Assembly (NCBI RefSeq): GCF_002865645.1
Contig: NW_020194620.1
Location: forward strand, 1,867,353-1,931,352
DNA: 64,000 nt
Origin: Hyaloscypha bicolor E
Lineage: Eukaryota > Ascomycota > Leotiomycetes > Helotiales > Hyaloscyphaceae
Reading direction: 5' to 3'
Every line of letters starts with the position of its first letter. The first letter of the stretch is position 1. Position numbers and translations under genes: made by a program. Shown one piece after another: positions 22,074 to 33,683 of the stretch. The notes below the pieces were generated by a model, which saw nothing but the letters and a program-made list of their open reading frames with translations, was not told where the DNA came from and made no database searches.

Positions 22074-25000
22074 ATGTCATACTTTGCAGCTGACGTCGTC
22101 GCAAGCGCCGACAACAGCTGCGAGCCTCACTCCAACCTTCACCATCAATCGCCATCAATACTCCATCATGGACACCACGGCTTAACCACACGACATCCAT
22201 CTACGGCAGCCCAAACCCTCGGCAACGATGGAAAACTTGCGACAGCAAACCCTGTGCTATCTGCCTCCGGATTAATTGCTCACGGGGCCCTCGACCTTGA
22301 GCGCTCTTCAAAATCTCATACCATACCTTCTCTGCCCTTCGAGGTGTCTTCTGTCATAGGCGGGCCTGCAACACAATTTGGCCAGAGTGAAGAGCCAACC
22401 GAAGATATGTCGATGGTAATTTGTCCTTGCAGTTGAATGGAAAGGGCCTGGGACGCTAACTGTTCATGTGCCAGTCAAACCAGAATGTCAACGTAAGCCA
22501 ACCACCGTCTGGCAGATCTATACACAACAACATCCAAGGATCTCCAGAGATAGCTGGTCAAGACATAACAGAGGAGCTCCAGGGACAAAAGTGTCTGCGA
22601 TATACTAAGATCGAGGACAAATTGATAGCTTTAATTAGAAATCATGTCAAGGATCCAAGGGCTGTCGACCCTGGCTTACAAAAGATGAACTTGGCTGAAG
22701 CATTGTTACCATTTTATGAAGCTGAGGCGCAACCTCCGGACAAGAATCCATACATGCCAACCGTCGAGGACCTAGAGACGAGGATCTCTCCTATCCTCAA
22801 CAATGGCCCCATATCAGTGGACGATAAATGTACTCGCGTATTGAGGAGGATCGATTATTGGTATGGAGGCTTAGGTTGGGCCGCTCCTTTGGGAACATCG
22901 AAACGCGAGCATGACTCGGCTGTGTTTCTCGACATGTCTCGATCTTCTCAATCGCCAAATATTTCCAGGAACCCCACCATTGCAGCCCTCCCTCAAGGCA
23001 AGCATTTTAGAGAGGGAACGGTTTCGGCGGCACCGCCTGCTAAGCGTTCTAGAATGGAACCCTTTGGGAGCCAGACAACACTTCAATCACAGATGACCTC
23101 ATCCAATCTGTCACCGGACCATACATCAGACCTCTCATCACAGAACCTGTCGCAAGGTTTTTCACAGTCTAAAAGTAATTCGGAAGATGAGAGGTCAAGT
23201 TGTCTTTTGAAGAAATGCCGCAATGGGGACATAAGGATCTGCAAATCGAAGATTAAGGATCAGCATGGGATGATGCTCCACATCGAGCGCACCCATTATC
23301 CTCCCAAGATCTTCATATGCGACCTCTGCCACCACATGTCTTATGAGAAATATAATGTTTCCACACCTCACTTGCGGAACAAACACCCAGAGATTTACGG
23401 AGATGAAGCGTTGCGGAGTGCATTCGAAGACCGACTGATTGTCCAGGAGATTGACGACACGTTCTGTGACATCTGTCCCCTCTGTGAGGGCATTGTGCCA
23501 CTTGGGACGTACAAAGATTTCATGCAGCATATCGAAAAGCACGTCAGAAAAGAACTCACTAATCATCCTTACCGCCATCGCTGCACCGGCAATGCGAACC
23601 ACGATTGGACAAAAAGCAGGTGCATTCCCGAGAAGTATCGACAGAAAATCGAGGGGAAGAGGAAGCCAGGGAGTTCTTGTGGCCCCGCTGACCCACGTTC
23701 TCGCGGCGATGAGGAGGACGACAATAGTGATGACGACTCCCCACGTCCACCTCCGCCTGGAGGTAAATTTTATCAGGGATCTCCAGGGCAGTATGGGAGT
23801 GGGGTCGAAGGCCGAGGCAACGCGGACGCGTATTCCAGCTCTGGCAATTATGTTGGAACTTATTGTTTCCGGTATTCGTCTCAAACTTCCACAATGCCAT
23901 TGGGCTTTGCCCGAATATCCGGCAACTCAGACTCTAGCCTCCGGGATTCCTCTCAGAGCAAGAATTCACGTATAACCACACCTGGCATCAATCTCATCAA
24001 GAAATGCTTCAGATCCATTCGTAAGCTTGGCCGCGGAGGATTTGGCACCGTGGACGAAGTTCTTTGCAAGCCTACAAATAAGACTTATGCTCGCAAGATC
24101 ATTCCTCTGGAACAGACAGCTGCGAAGGTCTCCGCCGAAGTCGAAATTCTGAAGCAGTTACGCCACCAGCATATCATCAACCTTGCCGCTTATTGTACAA
24201 CATCAGATCAACTGTGGCTGTTCATGACACCGGTCGCTGAGGGGAATTTAGCTACATATCTTCGTGGCGATTCCAACTTCAGCTTTGGTTTGCCTGATCG
24301 CGAACTCCTTCGGACGTGGGAAAGTGACTTAATTTCTGCCCTGAAATATCTTCATGGACGCGAGATCCTTCATGGAGATATCAAGCCGCAGAACATGCTT
24401 GTTTCGTCTGATATGAAAATCTACCTGTCCGATTTTGGAAGTGCCAGGGCAAAATACATTGAACAAAGTCACGGAATAGAGCCACAGCCAGCCTCCGCCT
24501 TGACTCCCAAGTACTCCGCCCCGGAAGTTTCCTATCATAAGTCTGTCGGCTATAGTTGGGAGATAGGAGCAGCCGCGGACATTTTCTCACTTGGATGTGT
24601 GTGGGCCGAGATTGAGACAGTCTACACAGGCCTATCGATTCTCGTTTTCGAGACCTTTCGCTCAGGTGGCAGTTCATACAACTCTTTTCAGGCAAATCTT
24701 CCCAAAACATATATCTGGCTCGACTTCCTGTGGGTGCTTCAGGAGTCGAATTGGCAAACATCAAGACTTTGGGGTTATGGTCCTAGTACTTTGCAAAAAA
24801 CCAGGGATATGTTGAGTTTCGATCCTCAACAGCGCCCAAACGCCGACCAGCTTACAGCCAAGCTTCACTACACTGCTAAATTCGACACTGATGCCCAGTG
24901 TTATCCTGAAGGCTTATGTGAAAGGCCGTCCTCAGCGCCTGTTCGCAAATCAAGTGAGCTTCGTTGGACTGATGACCTCGTGGCCAAACGTATCAATACG

Positions 25001-26682
25001 TTCAGTATCAAGCCATTCAATTGCTGGAAAGCAACAACAGAAGGCTTCTCCCCTAATGGTTGTATCGATACATTGTACAGGTGGGATACAGGGACAACGC
25101 CAAAAGGGTGGTCGGCCTGGCTGGAAGGTCGGGCGACTTCAGCCGAGCCAGTCTTTTTCAAACCACTATCAAATATTCCAATCACATTTAAAGTAGTCGA
25201 TGGTTGCCACACGCCGTACGATATGGTGCTTGGAAAGAGTTTTCTTCAGGTAATGCGAACAAGTCCCGGATCTAGCCGCGCTAAGATCTTCCAGAAGGAC
25301 CATGCAGTCGCCCTTCAGGACGCACGGAGTCTATTTGAAACTCGACCTCTGCATGTGAAGGGCTTGGCTAAGTCTCAATGCCTACAACAACACTGGGAAA
25401 TTCCCCAAAGTCGTCTCGCCTTTAGTCAGCCTTCTAGCACTGAATCACTCCATGGAGATCTACAAGCCAAGCCCGCATATTGGATGGTGGAAAGTCTAAG
25501 CGATTACCTTCGAGAGACATCCCCTCCTTCATCCGCCGAGGATACACTCAACCTTTGGAATAGTGCTGCTGGGATTTTCAAATGGGTAGATCTTCAGAAC
25601 GATGAACTCTCGTATGAATCTCTATCCAGACGCTCTGCTACTTATGCTAACTATTTCAGCCGCCATAAAGTCACATGCGGGCACTTAGACCTCAAGCTTG
25701 AAAACATCTTGGTCTACAGGTCAAAAACAGAATCCCCGTATGTGTGTCGGTGGAAAATTAGCGACGTGGGCATTAGCCACATCAAACAAAAGGACGTTTT
25801 GAAAGAAGGTATACAAAGTCTTGGAGCTGTTTGAATTTAAGCTAATATGCTCTCACAGATAATGGTAACTGCAATGACTCGCCGGATGTCTGTGGAACAG
25901 ACACCCGCGGCACACCCGAGATAACGAGATCCTCAAGTTCAAGGGCTTGTGATAAGTTCTCTCTGGGCTGCATTCTCTTCCAAACTTGCGTTTGGGTCAC
26001 TCACGGATCGGAAGGATTCAAGGATATGAATGCAAAACTTAGGTCTCAGCCGAATATGCCTCTAAGACTCACCAAATCCGACGTCCTGCCTGATGAATAT
26101 GAGTCCTACTTCAGAGAGAGATCAAGAAACGCAAACAAAGATCTTCTCGAAGCTCTTGCGGAGGATTCTGATTTTCTTACAAGATCAATCGCAGAAAGTG
26201 TAATTGCGCCAATGCTCGAACCACTAGACAAGCAGCCAAGTTGGAAATGGATTCACGAGAAAGCACAAACACTTCTCAACGACGCGCGGGATGCCTTGAA
26301 TGACTACAAGAAGACTGTAACGAAGGCTGCCGCTCCGTTGCTATCTTTCGTACGATCTAAGATCACAAGCACCTGCATCTCGTCAACGCGTGTAATAGAC
26401 GGGAGTCGTTCTGGCCCAACGGAGATCTTCGTCCTAGATGCAGAGAATGGTCCCGATGGTCGAGTTGAGGATGACGCATGCCATACGGATGTTGGCATTG
26501 ATCCGAACATATTTCCAGATGGCTCGGGCTATTCCTATTGTCTTGAGAGATATCTCCGAGATAATAGTGACAGCAGGTACCTTTTCCCAGCACGCGGCTG
26601 CAATGCTTCAAAGGAACTGAATAAGATTTATCTTGGAAATGCGATCGAGAGGTTCCAGAGAATGTTCATTGATGCTAGGTAG
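22074..26682 (+). CDS. C2H2 zinc-finger protein with complete and partial kinase domains
   Basis: Exons 22074-22415, 22475-25808 and 25859-26682 total exactly 1,500 codons (1,499 residues). Residues about 355-475 hold an atypical zinc-finger block (CDLCHHMSYEKYN, CPLCEGIVPLGTYKDFMQHIEKH). A complete kinase follows: glycine loop GRGGFG (about 635), lysine in YARKII, catalytic LHGDIKPQN (about 747, HGD instead of HRD), SDFGSA (about 767) and SAPEV. After a linker there is a second, C-lobe-like kinase region with GHLDLKLENIL (about 1183), DVG in place of DFG, and GTPEI plus DKFSLGC in exon 3. No glycine loop or beta-3 lysine was found for the second domain, so it is probably a pseudokinase. The family probably signals in the cytosol or nucleus; the pathway is unknown. 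Confidence 0.82.
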
Positions 26683-27362
26683 ATTGAGATGTGTTGGGTT
26701 TGTTTGAGGTGTTCATGGGATTGGAAAGATGGAACCTCACGGTTACGAGGAATGAGACGGATTCTGCATAGATTTGGGGTACGTTTTGTATTAATCAATC
26801 AATTCCGTCTTACCAAATGGTTCTACCTGGTTATTGCAATCATTCGGTACGAACCAGTTCTATTTAACTGCCACTACCATACAGAGCGGTTTCAGCTGGC
26901 ACCCTCTGTCCCTGTGAACGGCTTGAGCTCAGAGACATGGAGCAATCGAATATGCAGGCTCGGCCAAATACTCATCTGACCATTCTGTGACCGGTGGTGA
27001 AGTCGGAGCGATCGATCTCCTGAGCTTCGAGTTGTTATTTATTCAATGGGTTACTGGATGTGCCATTCCCAACCGCACTGGCCCCATCTCCAAATGTAAA
27101 AACTGCGACTCAATATTTGCCGTCCCTTGTGCGAAGAAAGTCTCATGACTATACGGCCCTGCCGCGACCATCAAAATTTCAATTGAAAGTCTACAAACAT
27201 TGCCGTTTAAAAGTGGTTTGAAGAAAGATCACCAATTACATTGGTCCTTCCTAAAGCAGGTATCCGGAGTTGACCGAAGCCTCGCAGCCAAGGCTATGAC
27301 TTCTCGCATTCCCTCTCCTCTCTCTCCTCTTCCCCTTCTTCCATCCTATACTCTCTATCAAT
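26683..27362. other. kinase-CDA intergenic region
   Basis: Spacer between two same-strand genes. A C/T-rich tract at about 27305-27350 immediately precedes the deaminase start codon, as is usual for fungal leaders. No other feature is seen. Confidence 0.5.
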
Positions 27363-28024
27363 ATGTCGACCGACATCCTCCAATCCAATGACGAATCCCA
27401 TGTCTCCCGCGCCTGCGAAACATATTCCCTAACCACAACCCAATTCCACGCCCTGCACTCCCGCAGCTCGGCCGCGAAAGCTACAGCATACTGTCCGTAC
27501 TCCCTATTCCGCGTTGGGTGCTCGATACTCACGGAAGATGGCCAACATATCGACGGCGCGAATGTGGAGAATGCTTCGTATCCGGTGGGCACATGTGCGG
27601 AGCGTGTAGCGTTTGGCAAGGCCGTTACGGAGGGGCATAAGAAGTTCAAGGCTGTGGCTGTTGCGACGGATATCTCGCCGCCCGCGAGCCCGTGTGGAAT
27701 GTGCAGGCAGTTGTGAGTGTTCCCTTCACGTTGGAAGACTTCTCAAGGCAATGATTAGTCTTGGGCAGCGCAGTGCAGGCGGCAATAGAAGTGCACACTC
27801 CGCTGACATGTGGATGTCAGCATTCGCGAGTTCTGCGAACTCCCGACTCCCGTTTTCATGTTCGATAAGGATGGAGCGTTTGTGGTGATGAAGCTAGAGC
27901 AGGTATATTGTCTTTCACGCAAAGTGAGGTGGAAGCTATGCTAAAATATCTCCAACAGCTGCTCCCATTGTCGTTTGGACCCGAGGCCCTTCCTCCACGA
28001 GGCGAACTGCCGGCTAAGGCCTGA
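27363..28024 (+). CDS. cytidine deaminase
   Basis: Three exons, 27363-27712, 27821-27902 and 27959-28024, give 165 residues. The zinc site is complete: TCAERVAF supplies the Cys-Ala-Glu motif and SPCGMCRQ the PCxxC pair. The donor splits the codon after CRQ, and the acceptor restores CRQFIREFCELPTPVF, matching the family exactly. The C-terminal LLPLSFGPEAL is also characteristic. The enzyme hydrolyses cytidine and deoxycytidine to uridine and deoxyuridine in pyrimidine salvage, usually as a cytosolic homotetramer. The first intron (108 nt) is long for the window. Start ATG at 27363 gives a normal length. Confidence 0.95.
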
Positions 28025-29010
28025 TCCATTGTTCCGGGAGCTCTGCGTTCGCAATTTCGGATTTGAACAAGATTGAGCGGGCATTATAGGGTCTTTAAAC
28101 GGCGTTAGGAGAGCTTGGGCGATCGAATCATTGGGTGTCAGGGTATAGAGGTGCATTTTGGAAACTGCTGGAGTTCGCAGATTTATTAGCCCTACGAATC
28201 ATCAACACATTCTTGTTTGGAGTACTGGAGCACCATCAATGCAGTCACATTAAATGGAGGACACGCGGAGACATGGTAAGGCCCTGTCATTCCATCAACT
28301 GTCTTCCGTTTGTTGCTTCAAGCTTTCATTCACTCTACTGAAGATATCCACTTCTCGAAGGATAGCTACATCATACCCCAATTTGGACGTTGATGCACAC
28401 CTGGATAAAGTTAATTCAAGCTGCATATGCGGCGTCAAGAGCTTGACCCCGGCCGCTGAGATCTCCATGCGCACGAATAGGAGTCGCTCCTTGATGCTTC
28501 CCCAGCATAATAATTTTTCCGAGTCCGAGTCTTGGTTCTTCCCGTTCAAATATCTACAGGCCTGTCTGTCGGTCCTTTCACTTTGACTGCCCTAAGATCA
28601 CCAACCCTACGCTTGTGTTTGCTGATAAGCTTTGCCATTCTTGCTCAGACGCAACCTATGACAGGAAGGCAAGGAGTCCTGGGTCCCGCTTTTCGTCCCC
28701 GAGGCCCCCAGATTGTTGAGGACTCAGTCTTGTGACGAGTCAAGATCAAGGATATGATGTGATGAACCCGTTCTCGGTGCCATCTCTATATCCACGCTAC
28801 ACTCTCGTGGCAATCACGAGCGAAATCTTCAAGAATGAGACTGTGGATACATCGAGATGAAGCTGACAGCTGCAGTAAGAGGTGAAGAAAAGGCAAACCC
28901 CATCCTCACAGGATCGTTGGCACTTGCCATAGAAGCAAAATACAAAGTGAAAGCTTCTTGCTGTTTTCCTTGCTCTTTTTCACTTCATTTGTCTTCCAAA
29001 CGAACGAGTC
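28025..29010. other. intergenic, no supported gene
   Basis: No domain or convincing exon is visible on either strand. The right end leads into the decayed transporter. Confidence 0.45.
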
Positions 29011-29535
29011 CATCGCCTGGATGTCAACGTGGGTCTTCCTAAGATCTACAACACTTACTTCGTGGTCATGATTGCAACATTTGGTAGGATGCTGATAGTA
29101 TATCCCTCATCTCAATCTTCACTCCCACTCACAAACCACAGATTTGGTTTCGACATCTCATCTATGAGTGCTATAGTCGGGACCCGACCAGTATCTAGAA
29201 TATTTAGACAATCCTCATGGCTGCACTTCCATTCTTGCCTCTATCTCCACGTTGGTTGGCCAAAGTTTGCAGAACCGAAGAAGGTATCCAAATCCTAGCC
29301 GACATCCGGGTTCATGGTGATCAAGACGACCCCCTCGTCGCTGCGAATGGGAAGGGGCTGTGCTCCAGGCAGAAAGAGAAGGCGGAAAGGGATGGTGCAA
29401 GTTCATTCACAATGGCATGTGGAAACGAACTCTGGCTGGGATGTCCGTCCAGTAAGTCAACCTCACTCCATTTCAAGCACCTATACTGATATTCCCAGAA
29501 CATGGCAACAAAACAGATGTCAGGATTGTGCATTT
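29011..29535 (+). pseudogene. decayed MFS sugar transporter fragment
   Basis: Three separated stretches match the fungal hexose-transporter family in correct order. First, a first-helix segment (IYNTYFVVMIATFG) is followed, after an apparent intron ending CCACAG at about 29141, by FGFDISSMSAIVGT. Second, SPRWLAKVCRTEEGIQILAD and HGDQDDPLV match the cytosolic loop after helix 6. Third, in another frame at about 29385-29450, comes CKFIHNGMWKRTLAGMSVQ. Most of transmembrane helices 2-6 is missing between the first and second, and a frameshift separates the second and third. Nothing recognisable of the C-terminal half remains. The product cannot be a working 12-helix transporter. Confidence 0.8.
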
Positions 29536-30751
29536 GGAGGAGTAAATTGGGGAAAGAAGGGGTGGTGTGTGGTGCGAATTATGAGAGGGGGGTGTGATGG
29601 TGTCCACTTGCAACGCTGCAGTTGATGGTCATCATACTTATCATACATGCCCTTCCACATATCAAATGAGGCAGATTCAAATTTGCAAGTACCCACCGCG
29701 TGCTTAATTGAAATAAGAAAAACTATTTGCAAGACTTCTCAAGTTTCAGTTCCGTGCTTCCTGTCAAACTTGACACCCCGCCACGTGACATCCACCACAC
29801 GTGGTTGATACAGATCCTACTTTCCGCTGTTGCACTTCCGTTATGTGGGACTCTATTTTAATATAGATCAACTAACAGCATAGAAGCCAGGGATTTGAAT
29901 CCATCGGAGAGCGAAAGGGAAGGGACTTTCCTCTTCCGGCTATCGCAGGCCTTTCTCTCCTGCTGCCGTTACACTTGTACAACTTTTGACTTGTTAGAGT
30001 GACATGTCACCCGGGTACTGGGAGCTTAGTCACAACACTACTCCTGAATTCAACGTAGGGGAGATCATGAGACGGATCTTGTTCCTCCCGTACATAATGC
30101 ACTCTGCTCATGCAAGGCCTCTGAGACGGCCGCTCACTTATCTCCTACACAACACTTCAAGATTCCACCATCTCCCTATTTCTGAAGTTTGATCTACTTA
30201 AACAAATGAAATACCTAGCACGCAGAGTCGTATCCGTTGAACATTTTTAAGTTCTGAACAAAGCAGTTGTGTAGATATCTTGAACTATTGTAAGATTACA
30301 TGTGGTAACTGATTCCTGTCTCGTATGTAGCTGTTACGCTTGTCACACTTCGGGCTTGGATAACCTCGATATGTAATGAGTGTGTGGGATCACATTAAAT
30401 TTGTGAGTTCTGTACAGCTGACAGTACGTTTCTTCTTCTTCTGAGCACCGATGAGCGGCTAGCTATCTCTGGTAGAGATTTTCGGCTCTCACCTCTCGAA
30501 ACTGGATATGAAGTAGCACTTCAACGAAAACGGCGGTTTAGGCCTAATAAGTGTAAGTAAAGCTAGATAAAGATCGGTAAATAGGCGTCGCAACCGCCCT
30601 TTCTTGATTAGTCGATCTGAGGCTGTGTACCGCCGCCCGAGTGTTTATAAAATCCCCAGAAACACCGCCGAGTGCCGTCCCCTCACTAGAAATAAACATC
30701 CGCATTCAGTCATTGACATCTCTACATCCACCACCGCCATCGCTGGATAAG
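29536..30751. other. intergenic with CACGTG inverted pair
   Basis: No gene is seen. CCACGTG at 29781-29787 and CACGTGG at 29798-29804 form two adjacent E-box-type sites in inverted orientation. The right end is the promoter of the small secreted protein. Confidence 0.45.
30644..30651 (+). promoter_or_regulatory. probable TATA box of small secreted protein gene
   Basis: TTTATAAA lies about 100 bp upstream of the ATG at 30752, a normal distance for a TATA element with a short leader. It is typical of strongly regulated secreted-protein genes. Confidence 0.5.
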
Positions 30752-31102
30752 ATGAAGTTGACTGTGTACATTACTGCCGCCGTTGGTATTCTTGGCATAT
30801 GCCACGCCCAAACTGACCGCTTCGGAAATCTTCTCAACCTGCCTCCGGAACTAGACGACTTGTATTTCAAACTCGATAAATTCTGCAAAGATCAGGGAGG
30901 AAACACTGTAGGTCCTTATCTTATACTCTTACTTTGGGCAGCCGAATTCTGAGCTTGGTAATAGTATGTTGGCGTCCAATATTATGGGATTCCAAACCCG
31001 GTTGCATTCAAGAACGGGGACTGCTATCCCTACGAAAAAGACGGAGACTTGGCTCAAATGGCTGTTTTTTGCAAAACAGTGGTTTGCACCAACCAACTGT
31101 GA
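30752..31102 (+). CDS. small secreted cysteine-containing protein (effector-like)
   Basis: Two exons, 30752-30907 and 30965-31102, give 97 residues. Residues 1-19 form a clear signal peptide (MKLTVYITAAVGILGICHA). The mature chain of about 78 residues has four cysteines (45, 72, 88, 93), enough for two disulfides, and is rich in aromatic residues (YVGVQYYGIPNP). No known domain is recognised. The acceptor TAATAG at 30964 joins the frames cleanly. The stop codon at 31100 overlaps a consensus donor GTGAGT at 31099, so an alternative form splicing to 31151-31286 (about 141 residues) is possible. Size, secretion signal and cysteine content fit fungal effector or defensive peptides, but no host role can be shown from sequence. 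Confidence 0.75.
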
Positions 31103-31282
31103 GTATTCTGTGAATATGATCTTCGATTTGCCTGACAGAATACTCGCCAGTGAACCTGACTGCTCGGGTGGTCCATGGCCGCCAACTGTGGTCCCTTTAT
31201 TTTCTGGTCTGGCATTGATCAATGCACTGGATTTTGTGCAGTTGATAGGGCAGGGTGCGTTATGCAGGACACTTGACATTAT

Positions 31283-31672
31283 CTAGGGAGGTTGGTTTGG
31301 TTGGATATAGTCAAGAGTTCTATCTGCTATATTGGTAAACGAAGGAGAGATATCGTATGTGATATTGGCATAACCACAAGCAGATTGATGTAGAATGGAG
31401 TTGTCGATCGTATTGATGCATTCATATCCTGTTCCAAGAATCCAAGTGTCTGAGTTGCCGATGTTCACTCCGACCAGTATTGATTGCTCGCCAAAATCAA
31501 TTTCGACATTGACGAATTGCCCAAGCCCGCAGAGACTAACGATGTCATACCTGAGGGGAAACCTTGCCTTGAAGCTACCGACATTCGACGTTGAAGTGGG
31601 AGAATATTCGAAGGGCGGGCAAAGATGGGGAAGGAACGCGGAGCTAAACAGCATGAAATACAAGGACGACAT
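31283..31672 (-). pseudogene. truncated pepsin-like aspartic protease remnant
   Basis: The 129-residue frame starts with ATG at 31672 and a hydrophobic signal-like N-terminus. It then shows the first pepsin beta-sheet pattern, VNVEIDFGEQSILVGVNIGN followed by SDTWILGTGYEC. The catalytic D-T-G-S of the family is replaced here by N-I-G-N, and the frame stops after about one quarter of a normal protease. The rest would lie where the convergent secreted-protein gene sits, and nothing protease-like is visible there. It is most likely a dead fragment; a non-enzymatic pepsin-fold protein is less likely. Confidence 0.55.
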
Positions 31673-32815
31673 TTTAACAGATATTTTGCCTCTGAAAACA
31701 CGACGAAGTTGATAGAGTAAATTGGAAGGTCAAAAACGTCCAACTTGAACGGGTATAGCTGCAACACCCCACTCGACGCACAACCTGAAGACACATTCGA
31801 ATTGCTTCAGCTTTCGTCACGGTAGGAACAAACATTTTTGGTTCTTAGCTAGAGCATATAAGATTATCTTTGCAATCTGCTGCGGTGAGCCCATGGCAGG
31901 CAGCTCTCGATGAAGAATTGGAGCTCGGAGGCGGAACTCGAGGCTCCAACGAGTGCAAATGGGAAAGGTGGCTGCTGGTGACGACTCGCAGCAGACGGCT
32001 GGAATGGGATGTTCCATCACAGCCAGATTTGCACCTGGAAGAGTGTGAAAGAGCCGCAGGAGGAAGGGGCAAAAAGAAACCCGCGCCGTTGATGAGGTTG
32101 AAAAATGATATTGTTCCGAAACTCCGCTGAGAATCCAGTGTTCTTGGCGCTAAAAGCCGCCATTCAATCAGCGGAGCCAGTCACCAAAACCCCCGAATGT
32201 CTGAAATGGGGGGGGGGGGCCAACCCCCCCCGCCAATTTTCCAGGCTGAGTCAATACAATGTCCATCGCAACACACGCGTCCCTGTTTCTACCAACTTGA
32301 TTGTTCCCTTGATTGTCTTTGCCAAGACAACACTCCGGGCCATCCTTCGAATATCTCGCTCGTATAATAGTCGTATTCATACGAAATCGGCCTCGTCTTG
32401 GCAAGTGATGTTGAGATTAGGTTGAGCCACATCCTGATCAATGCATCGCGAAGGTTTCCGTTGCCAAGAAGAAACAACATTTGACCGAGAAAGGGACAGA
32501 AGATCACAGCCTTTCTCGGTACGCACACAGCCTCACTTGAGCTTGGCTTTAATTCACTTGATCAAAGGGACATGGGACAATGCCCACGCGGCTTGAGGTA
32601 GCCAAGATCTCAGCAAGGCTGTGAATACGCTGGCAAGGCTTTCTGTATTGAGAGAAAAAAGTCAAAATTATTGTATTGAGACTTGGGCTTCAACGACGAG
32701 GTATATAAAGCATGTTTTTGCAGTTCTGTCGCAGTCATCAGAACACACACCTCTCACAAATCAACCCCTTCCCTCAGTCTTCCCAACAATCTTCTGCATC
32801 GCCGTCACTTCGATC
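31673..32815. other. intergenic with G12/C8 hairpin
   Basis: No supported gene. A run of 12 G at about 32208-32219 is followed within four bases by eight C, a short GC hairpin likely to be unstable in copy number. The right end is the carbonic anhydrase promoter. Confidence 0.5.
32702..32709 (+). promoter_or_regulatory. probable TATA box of carbonic anhydrase gene
   Basis: TATATAAA lies 114 bp upstream of the ATG at 32816, and a pyrimidine-rich leader follows. This is a good match in sequence and spacing to a core promoter. Confidence 0.6.
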
Positions 32816-33683
32816 ATGTTTCGTCTCCTCCTCAGTCTTGCTGCTCTGACAGCTGTCACCGCCTGTCCTCAACATGAAATCAACCAACATAGCAATACCC
32901 TCAATAAACGAGCTGGCGGCACCCAAGACTGGACATATGAAGCATCGTATAACTGGGGCATGATCAACTCCAGTAATCACCCCTCTTTCCCCTCTCTCAC
33001 CAGACCCCACTGACCGGACTCCTTCAGATTACACACTCTGCCAAACCGGCACGAATCAATCTCCCATCATGCTCATGATAACCCAAGGCCTTTCTCAAAA
33101 CCACGCCCCCTCCTTCACCACCGGGTACTCCTCCCCCGCATCAGGAACCTTCTACAACTGGGGTTACGGCCCTGCATTCACGACAAACAGCACGGCTATC
33201 ACGGAGGCACCTTCCATGACATACGACAACGAAACTTTGTACCTAAAAGGATGGCATATCCATTCCCCCGCTGACCACACGGTGCAATCCGACCGCTCGA
33301 AAGCGGAGCTACATCTCGTACACGCGGACGCCAACGGTGTCGAACGCGGGGTCGTGGCGATCCGGATTGATCCTGGGCATTCGGACTCTTCTTTCTCCTC
33401 CCAATTCACGTCATCGAGCTCATCAATCCCAGGTTTCGATTCGCACGAGGGAATACAGATGGAGATTGATATGTTGCAGGCGCTGAAGGAGGTCAATATG
33501 TTCAACGAGTTTTGGACGTATGAGGGGAGCTTGACGAGTCCACCATGTACGGAGGGGATTAGGTGGTGGGTGGCGAGAAATGTGTTGTTTGTGGGGGTGG
33601 AGCAGATGCAGAGGATTTTGGGGGTTAGTACTTATAGTGCGCGGGTGGAGCAGGAGGTGTGGATGCATGGAATTAATGTTTAG
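32816..33683 (+). CDS. secreted alpha-class carbonic anhydrase
   Basis: Two exons, 32816-32972 and 33028-33683, give 270 residues. A signal peptide (MFRLLLSLAALTAVTA) is followed by a short region with a possible KR processing site (LNKRAGG). The zinc ligands are present: WHIHSPADH gives two histidines and AELHLVHAD the third. The entry block NQSPI and the C-terminal EGSLTSPPCTEGIRWWV are family hallmarks, and Cys in YTLCQTGT may pair with Cys in SPPC. The enzyme hydrates CO2 to bicarbonate outside the cell or in the wall, affecting pH and carbon supply. The intron splits the Asn codon before YTLC and its acceptor is CCTTCAG. Confidence 0.93.

Noticed and set aside
25081..25130. RWDTGTT as a retropepsin catalytic DTG
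   Set aside because: Spacing to the LGKSFL element is shorter than in retropepsins, and surrounding residues do not match, so I treat it as coincidence.
29880..29915. GGATTTGAATCC resembling a tRNA B box
   Set aside because: No A box at the right distance and no cloverleaf could be folded around it.
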